64,000 nucleotides of DNA. Source: Sorghum bicolor. Lineage: Eukaryota > Streptophyta > Magnoliopsida > Poales > Poaceae. The position numbers were made by a program, and so were the translations under genes. The DNA lies in assembly GCF_000003195.3 (NCBI RefSeq), contig NW_018396397.1:603836-667835 (forward strand). The letters run 5' to 3'. Below, in pieces: positions 46,801-59,600 of this stretch; position 1 is the stretch's first letter, and each line of letters starts with the position of its first letter. The notes beneath the pieces were generated by a model. That model had not been told where the DNA came from and ran no database searches. It worked only from the letters and a program-made list of their open reading frames with translations.

Positions 46801-49800
46801 AGCTTCCACTTGAGCCTCTTCACCGAAGTACCAACAGGTGCTTCCAGAATGGTTTCTTAGACTATGGTGCGTTAGGCGCAAACCATGCCCATATCTTGCA
46901 CTGAAACTAACACTATTTCTAAACAGACCAAAGCGAGAGTCCATAAGACACACGTCATCAAGGAGTTCCACCGAGTGCATCCAAATTGATTTCCAAGCAT
47001 ATGGTATGTTCCATGCAAACCGTGCACCTATCTGGCATCAAGATTAGCACTATCTCCAAATAGTCCGAACCGAGAATCCACTTGAGCCCCTTCACCTAGG
47101 AGTACCAACAAGTGCGTCCAAAATGGTTTCTTAGACTATGGTGCATTAGGTGCAAATTGTGCACCTATCTTGCACCGAAACTAACAATGTCTCCAAATGG
47201 ACCGAAGCGAGATTCCATATGACACACGTCATCAAGGAGTTCCATCGGGTGCATCCAAATTGATTTCCAAGCATATGGTATGTTCCATGCAAACCATGCA
47301 CCTACCTTGCATAAGGATTAGCACTATCTCCAAACTGACCGAACCAAGCTTCCACTTGAGCCTCTTCAAAAAGGAGTACCAAATAGTGCGTCCAAAATGG
47401 TTTCTTAGACTACGGTGCATTAGGCGCAAACTGTGCACCTATCTTACACTAAAACTTAAAATGTCTACAAATCGACCGAACCAAGATTCCATATGACACA
47501 TGTCATCTAAGAGTTCCATTGGGTGCGTCCAAATTGATTTCTAAGCATATGGTATGTTCCTTGCAAATCATGCACCTATCTTGCATCAAGATTAGCACTA
47601 TCTCCAAACAGATCAAACCGAGCATCCACTTGAGCCTCTTCACCGAAGTACCAACAGGTGCTTCCAAAATGGTTTCTTAGACTATGGAGCGTTAGGCGCA
47701 AACCATACCCATATCTTGCACTAAAACTAACACTATTTCTAAACAAACCAAAGCGAGAGTCCATAAGACACACGTCATCAAGGAGTTCCACCGGGTGCAT
47801 CCAAATTGATTTCCAAGCATATGGTATGTTCCATGCAAACCGTGCACCTATCTTGCATCAAGATTAGCACTATCTCCAAACAGACCGAACCGAGCTTCCA
47901 CTTGAGCCTCTTCATCTAGAAGTACAAACAGGTGCATCAAAAATGGTTTCTTAGACTATGGTGCATTAGGCACAAACTATGCACCTATCTTGCACCGAAA
48001 CTAACATTGTCTCCAAATGGACCAAAGCAAGATTCCATATGACACACGTCATCTAGGAGTTCCATTTGGTGCGTCCAAATTGATTTCTTAACATATGGTA
48101 CGTTCCATGCAAACTGTGCAACTATCTTGCATCAAGATTAGCACTATAGCCGAACAGACCAAATTGAGCCTCCACTTGAGGCTCTTCAACTACGATTACC
48201 ATCGAGTGCGTCTAAAATGGTTTCTTAGCCTATGGTGCATTAGGCGTAAACCGTGCACATATCTTCTACCAAAACTAACACTGTCTCTAAACGAACCGAA
48301 GCAAGATTCCATATGACACACATCATCAAGGAGTTATATCAGGTGCATCGTAATTGATTTCTGAGCATATCATATGTTCCATGCAAACCGTGCATCTATC
48401 TTGCATCAAGATTAGCACTATCTCCAAACAGACCAAACCGAGCTGTCACTTGAGCCTCTTGACCTAGAAGTACCATCGGGTGCGTCCAAAATGGTTTCTT
48501 ATGCTATGGTGCATTAGGTGCAAACCGTGCACCTATCTTGCACCAAAACTAACACTGTCTCTAAACGGACGGAAGTGAGATTCCATATGACACCCATCTA
48601 GGAGTTCCATCTGGTGCGTCCAAATTGATTTTCGAGCATATGGTATGTTCTATGCAAATCGTGCACCTATCCTGTATCAAGATTAGCACTATCTCTGAAC
48701 AGACCGAACCGAGCTTTCACTTGAGCCTTTTACATAAGAGTACCATCGGGTGCGTTCAAAATGGTTTCTTATCCTAGGCTGCATTATGTGTAAACCTTGC
48801 TCCTATCTTGCACCGAAACTAACAATGTCTCCAAACAGACCGAAGCAAGATTTCGTATGACACACGTCATCTAGGAGTTCCATCATGTGCGTCCAGATTG
48901 ATTTCCAAGTATATGGTATGTTCCATGCAAACCGTGCACCTATCTTGCATCAAGATTAGCACTATCTCCAAACAGATCGAACCGAGCATCCACTTGAGCC
49001 CCTTCACCTAGGAGTACCAACAAGTGCGTCCAAAATGGTTTCTTAGACAATGGTGCATTCGGTGCAAACTGTGCACCTATCTTGCACCGAAACTAACAAT
49101 GTCTCCAAATGGACCGAAGCGAGATTCCATATGACACACGTCATCAAGGAGTTCCATCGGGTGAATCCAAATTGATTTTCCAAGCAAATGGTATGTTCCA
49201 TGCAAACCATGCACCTACCTTGCATAAGGATTAGCACTATCTCCAAACTGACCGAACCAAGCTTCCACTTGAGCATCTTCACCCAGGAGTACCAAATAGT
49301 GCGTCTAAAATGGTTTCTTAGACTATGGTGCATTAGGCGCAAACTGTGCACCTATCCTGCACTAAAACTTACAATGTCTACAAACGGACCGAAGCAAGAT
49401 TCCATATGACACACATCATCTAGGAGTTCCATTGGGTGCGTCCAAATTGATTTCTAAGCATATGATATATTCCTTGCAAATCATGCACCTATCTTGCACC
49501 AAGATTAGCACCATCTCCAAACAGATCAAACCGAGCTTCCACTTGAGCCTCTTCACCGAAGTTCCAATAGGTGCTTCCAAAATGGTTTCTTAGACTATGG
49601 TGCATTAGGCGCAAACCATGCACATATCTTGCACCAAAACTAACACTGTTTCTAAACAGACTAAAGCGAGATTCCATATGACACACGTCATCAAGGAGTT
49701 CCATCGAGTGCATCCAAATTGATTTCCAAGCATATGGTATGTTCCATGGAAACTGTGCACTTATCTTGCATGAAGATTAGGACTATCTCCAAACAGACCG

Positions 49801-50427
49801 AACCGAGCTTCCACTTGAGCCTCTTCATCTAGGAGTACAAATAGGTGCATCAAAAATGGTTTCTTTGACTATGGTGCGTTAGGCACAAACTATGCACCTA
49901 TCTTGCACTGAAACTAACATTGTCACCAAATAGACCGCAGCGAGATTCCATATGACACACGTCATCTAGGAGTTCCATTGGGTGCGTCCAAATTGATTTC
50001 TTAACATATGGTATGTTGCATGCAAACTATGCAACTATCTTGCATCAAGATTAGCACTATATCCGAACAGACCAAATCGAGCCTCCACTTGAGCCTCTTC
50101 AACTACAAGTACCATCGGGTGCGTCTAAAATGATTTCTTAGCCTATGGTGCATTAGGCGTAAACTGTGCACATATCTTCTACCAAAACTAACATTGTCTC
50201 TAAACGAACCGAAGCAAGATTCCATATGACACACATCATCAAGGAGTTATATCAGGTGCGTCCTAATTGATTTCTGAGCATATCATATGTTCCATGTAAA
50301 CCGTGCATCTATCTTGCATCAAGATTAGCACTATCTCCAAACATACGAAACGGAGCTTTCACTTGAGCCCTTTGACCTAGGAGTACCATCGGGTGCGTCC
50401 AAAATGGTTTCTTATCCTAGTGCATTA
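43808..50427 (+). repeat. 137-bp centromeric satellite array, plus orientation
   Basis: 6,620 bp, about 48 monomers. The landmark CATCATGTGCG occurs at 44239, 46149 and 48881; spacings are 1,910 and 2,732 bp (about 14 and 20 monomers). Variant order from 46149 to 49289 follows that of 10707-13846. The array is cut at 50427 by a CRM insertion. Confidence 0.88.
50423..50427. repeat. Target site duplication CATTA (left)
   Basis: CATTA precedes the element and recurs at 56667-56671. Joining the flanks restores a normal satellite stretch (GTG-CATTA-GGTGCAAACC), so the insertion is clean. Confidence 0.95.
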
Positions 50428-51586
50428 TGATGAGGACATCAACACCAGCGATACATCCTCTCCTACATCCTCTCCGACACAACCTATAGCTGGTCCTACA
50501 TCTCCGACACAACCTATAGCTGGTCCTACATCCTCTCCGACACAACCTATAGCTGGTCCTCTTACTCGTGCTCGTGCCCGTCAACTCAACCTTCAAGTAA
50601 GTTCAGTTTTAAACTCTTGTCAATCATATTTAGACAATGGAGACACGTGCACTTTCGTGTTGCTCAAGAATAATGGACAAGATCAGCAAGGGAAGGTTCA
50701 ACTGCATTCAGAATTTGAGGCAACACCAACTTCAAGGGCTGATTGCATATGGGAAGAGTGATAATTTAACAAAGGTGATTGGAGATCAGGTCCAAGCCTC
50801 CACAACATCCTCTATCAAGTTACCACGTCGCTTCTAAAGCAAGGAAACAAAGAGTCCAAACCCAACACGTTTTGGGAGTTGGATTTGGACTGGAAAATAA
50901 CTCTAACTTGTATGGATCACCACGGCGTCATATGGACTCCAACTGGGACGTTTCTATACTTGTTGGAAAGCCCATGAAGTCTACTTTCCAATGGGTCCAA
51001 CCACATATCTATGCAGCTTATGAGTCGGGCGCAGTCCTTGTTTTCGTGCCGACACCTTTTTCTGTTTTGGTGCTGCGTCACCCTATTTTGGACCAATGGC
51101 CCATGTATCAAGTTGAGTCCAATAGGGACGCGTCCTAGGGTTGGAGGACGACTCTAGCACCTCTTTGGTCGTCCTCCTCTCTATTTATTTACATCTAGTG
51201 CAGCCATGAACAACTGGGTTTTGTTTAGATCAAGTTTAGCCTTCGCTACTTGCTTGTAGGCGCGCGTGCAGGATCAGCCGCCCATCCCCTTGTCTTCGGA
51301 ACCCCATTGTTGATTAAGATTCAGTTTGAAACCTTCAATTCATCTTGCAAATTCAGTGCTTGTTTCCTCGTTCTTGCGAGTTCTTCGATTGCTTGCAGGA
51401 CGGGAGCCCTAGGGGCTGGTTGTCGCGCTCCACAAGATCGTGACGGCTATTGGACGTGGTATATCGGTTGCTAAGGCGCGGTCTTGAGGGCTGTAGTCGG
51501 GCCGTGAACATCATCTCCATCCACCAATCGAGTTATCCCCGTCTCTCATCAAAAGATCTGGCAAAAACCCTAGCGGGTTCCCATCA
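50428..51586 (+). repeat. CRM 5' LTR
   Basis: Starts TGATGAGGACATC and ends GGGTTCCCATCA. It has three repeats of a unit around CCGACACAACCTATAGCTGG at about 50466-50560 instead of the 24-bp units of the minus-strand copies. Confidence 0.95.
51181..51192 (+). promoter_or_regulatory. Candidate TATA element in the CRM LTR
   Basis: CTATTTATTTAC lies in an otherwise G/C-richer part of the LTR and is conserved in every CRM LTR copy here (also at 56261-56272, and inverted near 1580, 3670, 5755, 14250 and 19575). A core promoter is likely but not proven. Confidence 0.4.
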
Positions 51587-51601
51587 GTTGGTAATCAGAG
51601 C
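51587..51601 (+). other. Primer binding site with an extra base
   Basis: GTTGGTAATCAGAGC; the usual site is TGGTATCAGAGC, so one A is added. The extra base would weaken tRNA pairing and may have arisen after insertion. Confidence 0.8.
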
Positions 51602-52531
51602 AAGGTTCTTCGGTGAGAGACTTCTAATCCTTTGCTGTTTTTAATTAATTTCCTATAGTCCAGAAAAGCCAAAAAAAAATATAGTAGATTAGTTTTTCCA
51701 TAATCCTATTAAACCTTTGTGCCTTGGCTAGTACCGTTTTAGTTAGGGCTTGTTGAATTTGCGTTGCTTCGGTTTGTGTCGAGTTGCTGGTCTTAGTGTC
51801 TAGTCCTTTAGAGTTTCGAGTTCTTGTCACCATCTATACACAGCCGAGTATTACCATATCTTCTCTCTGTCGAATCTGTTGCAAAGTCCGAATTGAACTG
51901 TGGTCTTGTTTCGGATCGAGTAGAGTTCCAATCTAAGTTCAAAAAGAAAGATAACTCCATACTTGTTCGGCCTTACTCTAGAGAGAGAGAGAGAGAGAGT
52001 GTAGCGAATTGCTCTTTTGTATTCTTTTGTTCATATAATCAGTTTTTGAGGTTGCCCCAAAAAAAAAGAAAAAAAAAGAAAAAAAAGAAAAGAGAAAAGA
52101 TTCAAAAAAAAGGGGCTGTTTTTCATATTGATTTTAGGTTTGTTCCACCTTGTTTTCGGGGGTGTGCTGTGGTTTTCCTTTGTGTCCAGGCTCGCGCCTC
52201 TAGCACGGTCTAGCCTAGGACCAACACAGTACCATCGTCGAACGCTTATTCAGCTCGCTTTTATAACTAACGTGGTGCTAGTTCGTTCCTTGTTTCAGCC
52301 CACCTATAGCTCCACATACTCTACAGCTTGACAGGTCTTGTGCTGCAGCGCCGATACACTTCGTCCATTGCTGTACACTTGTTGGCAGACGACCCCTCCT
52401 GTCAAGCAAGGTAAGAATTGGTAAGAACTTGTGTTACAGGTTGAGTGTGAGCGACTTGCTGTAGCTACATCCTAGTAGTTGTAGGGCTTTTATTGCTTCA
52501 CTTGCCTTTTTGTTGTCTTTGTCTTTGAACC
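51602..52531 (+). other. CRM 5' leader (untranslated)
   Basis: Contains the conserved A/G-rich tract at about 52059-52112 and a GA microsatellite at about 51973-51998. Open frames here are low complexity; no gene seen. Confidence 0.75.
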
Positions 52532-53743
52532 ATGCCAGGGGCAGATGATGGTAACGAAACACCACATACACCTCGCACTAAGGGCATCATACAACATTTT
52601 GAAAGGAAAGTGAGGCTGCACACAGAGGGACTTGATAACGACTTGCAGGTGACAAATGAAAAGCTGGGGCAGTTGGAGGCTACGCAGATTGCCACAAACA
52701 ACAAGCTCACATGTTTGGAAGAATCCGTTGCTAGTGTGGACAAAAGCCTTGCTGCTCTCCTAAGGCGATTTGATGATTTCCACACCGAAGATAAAGAGAA
52801 GCATAAAGAAGAAAAGGAGGGAGATCGAGAGCACGGTAGTCATGAAGATGACTACACTGGTGATACTGAACATGATGATCAAGACACTCGTGATCGACGT
52901 CGCCTTCGTCACAACCGTAGAGGTATGGGTGGCAACCGCCGACGCGAGGTGCACAATAATGATGATGCTTTCAGTAAGATTAAATTTAAGATACCTCCTT
53001 TTGATGGTAAATATGACCCTGATGCTTACATCACTTGGGAGATTGCTGTTGATCAAAAGTTTGCATGTCATGAATTTCCTGAGACTACACGTGTTAGGGC
53101 TGCTACTAGTGAGTTTACAGATTTTGCTTCTGTTTGGTGGATAGAATATGGAAAGAAAAATCCTAATAACTTACCTAGAACTTGGGATGCGCTGAAAAGG
53201 GCCATGAGAGCTAGATTTGTTCCATCTTACTATGCGCGTGATATGATAAATAAGTTGCAGCAATTAAGACAAGGTGCTAAAAGTGTAGAAGAATATTATC
53301 AGGAATTACAAACGGGTATGTTGCGTTGTAACCTAGAGGAGGATGAGGAACCGGCTATGGCTAGATTTTTTGGGTGGGTTAAATCGGGAAATTCAGGACA
53401 TCCTCGCTTACAAAGAATACAATAATCTAACCCGTTTGTTTCATCTTGCTTGTAAAGCTGAAAGGGAAGTGCAGGGATGACGTGCTAGCGCAAGGAGTAA
53501 TATTTCTGCAGGGAAGGCTAATTCATGGCAGCAACACATGGCTTCAACTCCATCTACACATATTTCTACTCCATCATCTAGTGACAAGACTCGAGCTGCC
53601 CCCACCAATTCAGTTGCGAAGACGATGCAAAAGCCTGCTGCGAGTACTTCATCCGTGGCATCGACGGGTAGAACAAGCAACATACAATGTCATCGGTGCA
53701 AGGGATATGGGCACATGATGCGTGACTGCCCAAACAAGTGAGT
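52532..53743 (+). pseudogene. CRM gag with frameshift and two CGA-to-TGA stops
   Basis: The start at 52532 (MPGADDGNET) is the conserved gag start. Coiled-coil-like N-terminus, charged stretch, then the capsid domain (IKFKIPPFDGKYDPDAY, VPSYYARDM, VEEYYQELQTGMLRC). At about 53370 a run of six T (five in the copy at 17390) shifts the frame after AMARF. The original frame resumes in another phase, meets TGA where the other copy has CGA (Q-G-R-R, at about 53478), continues through the CCHC knuckle (CHRCKGYGHMMRDC, about 53689-53730) and meets a second TGA for CGA at 53742. Each stop is a C to T change at a CpG. Confidence 0.88.
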
Positions 53744-53744
53744 T

Positions 53745-55841
53745 ATGATTGTCAGGGATGATGGTGAGTACTCATCTGCTAGTGATTTTGATGAGGATAC
53801 ACTTGCACTGCTTGCGACTGACAATGCAGGTAATGAAGATCAAATAGAAGAACATATTAATGCAGGTGAAGCGGACCACTATGAGAGCTTGATCGTGCAG
53901 CGAGTGCCTAGTGCACAAATGGAGATGGCGGAGCAAAATCAGCGACACATTTTATTCCAAACAAAGTGTGTCATCAAAGAGCGTTCTTGTCGCACGATCA
54001 TTGATGGAGGTAGCTACAACAACTTGGCAAGCAGCGATATGGTGCAGAAGCTTGCCCTCAACACCAAACCACACCCGCATCCCTACTACATCCAATGGCT
54101 GAACAACAGTGGTAAGGCAAAGGTAACTAGACTTGTGAGAATTAATTTTTCCATCGGATCCTACAAAGATATTGTTGAATGTGATGTTGTGCCTATGCAA
54201 GCTTGTAACATTCTGCTAGGTAGACCTTGGCAATTTGATAGAGATTCTATGCATCATGGTAGATCAAATCAGTATTCTTTTCTATACCATGATCGCAAAA
54301 TTGTGTTGCATCCTATGTCCCCTGAAACTATTATGCAAACTGATGTTGCTAGGGCTACTAAAGCAAAGAGCAAGAGCAATAAAAATGATAAATCTGTAAT
54401 TGGTAACAAAGATGAGATAAAACTGAAAGGACGTTGTATGATAGCTACCAAATCAGATATTAATGAGTTCAATGCATCCACTTCTGTTGCTTATGCTTTG
54501 ATATGCAAGGATGCTTTGATTTCAATTGAGGATATGCAATGTTCTTTGCCCCCTGCTGTTGCTAACGTTTTGCAGGAGTATTCTGATGTGTTTCCAAGTG
54601 AGGTACCAGCGGGGCTGCCTCCACTACGCGGGATTGAGCACCAAATTGATCTTATTCCTGGAGCAGTTTTGCCAAATCGTGCACCATACAAGACAAACTC
54701 GGAGGAAACAAAGGAAATTCAGCGACAAGTGCAAGAACTACTAGACAAAGGTTATGTCCGAGAATCTCTTAGTCCTTGTGCTGTTCCAGTAATTTTAGTG
54801 CCTAAGAAAGATGGAACATGGCGTATGTGTGTTGATTGTAGAGCTATTAATAATATCACCATTCGATATCGACACCCTATCCCACGATTAGATGATATGC
54901 TAGATGAACTGAGTGGTGCTGTTGTGTTTTCAAAAGTTGATTTACGTAGTGGGTACCACCAGATTCGTATGAAATTGGGAGATGAATGGAAAACTGAATG
55001 TTTGCCTCATATTGAGTTCGCCTATAATCGTTCATTGCATTCTACTACAAAAATGTGTCCTTTTGAGATTGTCTATGGCTTCTTGCCACGTGCTCCTATT
55101 GATTTAATGCCTTTGCCAAGTTCTGAAAAAATAAATTTTGATGCTAAGCAACGTGCTGAATTGATGTTAAAATTGCATGAAGCCACTAAACAAAACATAG
55201 AGCGCATGAATGCTAAGTACAAATGCGCTGGAGATAAAGGTAGAAAGCAATTGATTCTGGAACCTGGGGATTTGGTTTGGTTGCATTTGCGAAAAGATAG
55301 ATTTCCAGAACTGAGAAAATCCAAATTGATGCCTAGAGCTGATGGTCCTTTTAAAGTGCTGCAACGAATTAATGAGAATGCATATAAGCTTGATCTTCCT
55401 GCAGATTTTGGGGTTAGTCCGACATTTAACATTGCAGATTTGAAGCCTTATTTGGGTGAGGAAGATGAGCTTGAGTCGAGGATGACTCAAATGCAAGAAA
55501 GGGAGGATGATGAGGACATCAACACCAGCGATACATCCTCTCCTACATCCTCTCCGACACAACCTATAGCTGGTCCTACATCTCCGACACAACCTATAGC
55601 TGGTCCTACATCCTCTCCGACACAACCTATAGCTGGTCCTCTTACTCGTGCTCGTGCCCATCAACTCAACCTTCAAGTAAGTTCAGTTTTAAATTCTTGT
55701 CAATCATATTTAGACAATGGAGACACGTGCACTTTCGTGTTGCTCAAGAATAATGGACAAGATCAGCAAGGGAAGGTTCAACTGCATTCAGAATTTGAGG
55801 CAACACCAACTTCAAGGGCTGATTGCATATGGGAAGAGTGA
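53745..55841 (+). pseudogene. CRM pol: protease - partial RT - integrase C-terminal fusion with CR tail
   Basis: A 698-codon open frame. Protease motif TIIDGGSYNN with D at about 87 (S-C-N-N in the other copies). RT N-terminal half with [16 protein letters not shown] and [15 protein letters not shown]. At about residue 417 (near base 54995) GDEWKT passes directly into integrase (ECLPHIEFAYNRSLHS), then [22 protein letters not shown] and a GPF module near 536. The last 111 codons lie in the 3' LTR and form the CR tail, with PTQPIAGP repeated three times. RT YFDD, RNase H and the integrase HHCC and most of DDE are missing. The frame across the deletion is kept, so a gag-pol-like fusion was translatable when the element was young. 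Confidence 0.88.
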
Positions 55842-56666
55842 TAACTTAACAAAGGTGATTGGAGATCAGGTTCAAGCCTCCACAACATCCTCTATCAAGT
55901 TACCACGTCGCTTCTAAAGCAAGGAAACAAAGAGTCCAAACCCAACACGTTTTGGGAGTTGGATTCGGACTGGAAAATAACTCTAACTTGTATGGATCAC
56001 CACCGCGTCATATGGACTCCAACTGGGACGTTTCTATACTTGTTGGAAAGCCCATGAAGTCTACTTTCCAATGGGTCCAACCACATATCTATGCAGCTTA
56101 TGAGTCGGGCGCAGTCCTTGTTTTCGTGCCGACACCTTTTTCTGTTTTGGTGTTGCGTCACCCTATTTTGGACCAATGGCCCATGTATCAAGTTGAGTCC
56201 AATAGGGACGCGTCCTAGGGTTGGAGGACGACTCTAGCACCCCTTTGGTCGTCCTCCCCTCTATTTATTTACATCTAGAGCCGCCATGAACAACTGGGTT
56301 TTGTTTAGATCAAGTTTAGCCTTCGCTACTTGCTTGTAGGCGCGTGTGCAGGATCAGCTGCCCGTCTCCTTGTCTTCGGAACCCCATTGTTGATTAAAAT
56401 TCAGTTTGAAACCTTCAATTCATCTTGCAAATTCAGTGCTTGTTTCCTCATTCTTGCTAGTTCTTCGATTGCTTGCAGGACGGGAGCCCTAGGGGCTGGT
56501 TGTCGCCCTCCACAAGATCGTGACGGCTATTGGACGTGGTGTACAGGTTGCTAAGGCGTGGTCTTGAGGGCTGTAGTCGGGCCGTGAACGTCATCTCCAT
56601 CCACCAATCGAGTTATCCCCGTCTCTCATCAAAAGATCGGGCAAAAACCCTAGCGGGTTCCCATCA
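55508..56666 (+). repeat. CRM 3' LTR
   Basis: 1,159 bp, preceded by the polypurine tract AAGAAAGGGAGGA (about 55495-55507). Same end bases as the 5' LTR. Confidence 0.95.
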
Positions 56667-59600
56667 CATTAGGTGCAAACCGTGCACCTATCTTGCACCG
56701 AAACTAACGTTGTCTCTAAACGGACTGAAGTGAGATTCCATATGACACATGTCATCTAGGAGATCAAACCGAGCTTCCACTTGAGCCTCTTCACCGAAGT
56801 ACCGATAGGTGCTTCCAAAATGGTTTCTTAGACTATGGTGCAATAGGCGCAAACCATGTACATATCTTGCACAGAAACTAACACTGTTTCTAAACAGACT
56901 AAAGTGAGATTCGGTATGACACACGTCATCAAGGAGTTCCATCGGGTGCATCCCTATTGATTTCCAAGCATATGGTATGTTCCATGCAAACCGTGCACCT
57001 ATCTTCCATCAAGATTAGCACTATCTCCAAACAGACCGAACCGAGCTTCCACTTGAGCCTCTTCATCTAGGAGTACAAACAGGTGTGTCAAAAGTGGTTT
57101 CTTAGACTATGGTGCATTAGGCACAATCTATGCACCTATCTTGCACCGAAACTAACATTATCTCCAATCAGACCGAGGCGATATTCCATATGACACACGT
57201 CATTTAGGAGTTCCATTGGGTGCGTCCAAATTGATTTCTTAACATATGGTACATTCCATGCAAACTGTGCAACTATCTTGCATCAAGATTAGCACTATAT
57301 CCGAACAGACCAAATCGAGCCTCCACTTGAGCCTCTTCAACTATGAGTACCATCGGGTGCGTCTAAAATGGTTTCTTAGCCTATGGTGCATTAGGCGTAA
57401 ACCGTGCACATGTCCTCTACCAAAACTAACACTGTCTCTAAATGAACCGAAGCAAGATTCCATATGACACACATCATCAAGAAGTTATATCAGGTGCGTC
57501 CTAATTGATTTCTGAGCATATCGTATGTTCCATGCAAAACCGTGCATCTATCTTGCATCAAGATTAGCATTATCTCCAAATAGACCAAACCGAGCTTTCA
57601 CTAGAGCCCCATGACTTAGGAGTACCATCGGGTGCGTCCAAAATGGTTTCTTAGACTATGGTGCATTAGGTGCAAACTGTGCATCTATCTTGCACCGAAA
57701 CTAACAATATCTCCAAATGGACCGAAGCGAGATTCCATATGACACACGTCATCAAGGAGTTCCATCGAGTGCATCCAAATTGATTTCCAAGCATATGGTA
57801 TGTTCCTTGCAAATCATGCACCTATCTTGCATCAAGATTAGCACTATCTCCAAACAGATCAAACCGAGCTTCCACTTGAGCATCTTCACCGAAGTACCAA
57901 CAGGTGCTTCCAAAATGGTTTCTTAGACTATGGTGCAAGAGGCGCAAACCATGCCCATATCTTGCACTGAAACTAACACTATTTCTAAACGAGACCAAAG
58001 TGAGATTCCATACGACACACATCATCAAGGAGCTCCATCGGGTGCATCCAAATTTATTTCCAAGCATATGGTATGTTCCATGCAAACCGTGCACCTATCT
58101 TGCATCAAGATTAGCACTATCTCCAAACAGACCAAACCGAGCTTCCACTTGAGCCTCTTAATCTAGGAGTACAAACAGGTGTGTCAAAAATGGTTTCTTA
58201 GACTATGGTGCATTAGGCACAAACTATGCACCTATCTTGCACCGAAACTAACATTGTCTCCAAACAGACCGAAGTGAGATTCCATATGACACACGTAATC
58301 TAGGAGTTCCATTGGGTGCGTCCAAATTGATTTCTAAGAATATGGTATGTTCCTTGCAAATCATACACCTATGTTGCATCAAGATTAGCACTATCTCCAA
58401 ACAGATCAAACCGAGTTTCCACTTGAGCCTCTTCACCGAAGTACCAACAGGTGCTTCCAAAATGGTTTCTTAGACTATGGTGCATTAGGCGCAAACCAAG
58501 CCCATATCTTGCACTAAAACTAACACTATTTCTAAACAGACCAGAGTGAGATTTCATATGACACACGTCATCAAGGAGTTCCATCAGGTGCATCCAAATT
58601 GATTTCCAAGCATATGGTATGTTCGATGCAAACCGTGCACCTATCTTGCATCAAGATTAGCACAATCTTCAAACAGACCGAACCGAGCTTCCACTTGAGC
58701 CTCTTCATCTAGGAGTACAAACAGGTGTCAAAAATGGTTTCTTAGACTATGGTGCATTAGGCACAATCCATGCACCTATCTTGCACCTGAACTAACATTG
58801 TCTCCAATCAGACCGAAGCGAGATTCCATATGACACACGTCATCTAGGAGTTCCATTGGGTGCGTCCAAATTGATTTCTAAGAATATGGTATGTCCCTTG
58901 CAAATCTTACATCTATGTTGCATCAAGATTAGCAATATCTCCAAACAGATCAAACCGAGCTTGCACTTGAGCCTCTTCTCCGAAGTACCAACAAGTGCTT
59001 CCAAAATGGTTTCTTAGACTATGGTGCAATAGGCGCAAACCATGCACATATCTTGCACCGAAACTAACACTGTTTCTAAACAGACTAAAGTGAGATTCCA
59101 TATGACACACATCATCAAGGAGTTCCATCGGTTGCATCAGAATTGATTCCCAAGCATATGGTATGTTCCATGCAAACCATGCACCTACCTTGCATAACGA
59201 TTAGCATTATCTCCAAACTGATCGAACCAAGCTTCCACTTGAGCCTCTTCACTTAAGAGTACGAAATAGTGCATCCAAAATGGTTTCTTAGACTACGGTG
59301 CATTAGGCACAAACTGTGCACCTATCTTGCACTAAAACTTACAATGTCTACAAATGGACCGAAGCAAGATTCCATATGACACACGTCATCTAGCAGTTCC
59401 ATTGGGTGCGTCCAAATTGATTTCTAAGCATATGGTATGTTCCTTGCAAATCATGCACCTATCTTGCATCAAGATTAGCACTATCTCCAAACAGATCAAA
59501 TTGAGATTTGACTTGTGCCTCTTCACCGAAGTACCAACAGTTGCTTCCAAAATGGTTTCTTAGACTATGGTGCATTAGGCGCAAACCATGCCCATATCTT

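Larger units (their letters stand above)
50428..56666 (+). mobile_element. CRM-type centromeric retrotransposon, complete ends, internally deleted (non-autonomous), plus strand
   Basis: 6,239 bp: 5' LTR 50428-51586, PBS, leader, gag from 52532, pol 53745-55841, 3' LTR 55508-56666, TSD CATTA. Both LTRs are 1,159 bp and differ by about 25 bases by eye (about 2%). RT is fused in frame to the integrase C-terminal third; YFDD, RNase H and the DDE core are deleted. Gag carries a +1 frameshift and two CGA to TGA stops. It is a non-autonomous copy that inserted inside a satellite monomer. Confidence 0.95.

Noticed and set aside
51587..51601. A tRNA gene or tRNA fragment at the TGGTATCAGAGC-like sites
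   Set aside because: Only 12-14 bases match the 3' end complement of tRNA; this is the primer binding site next to the LTR.
53446..53718. A 90-codon frame (and its mirror at 17041-17313) as a separate protein
   Set aside because: It is the gag zinc-knuckle DNA read in the wrong frame; the correct frame carries the CCHC motif.
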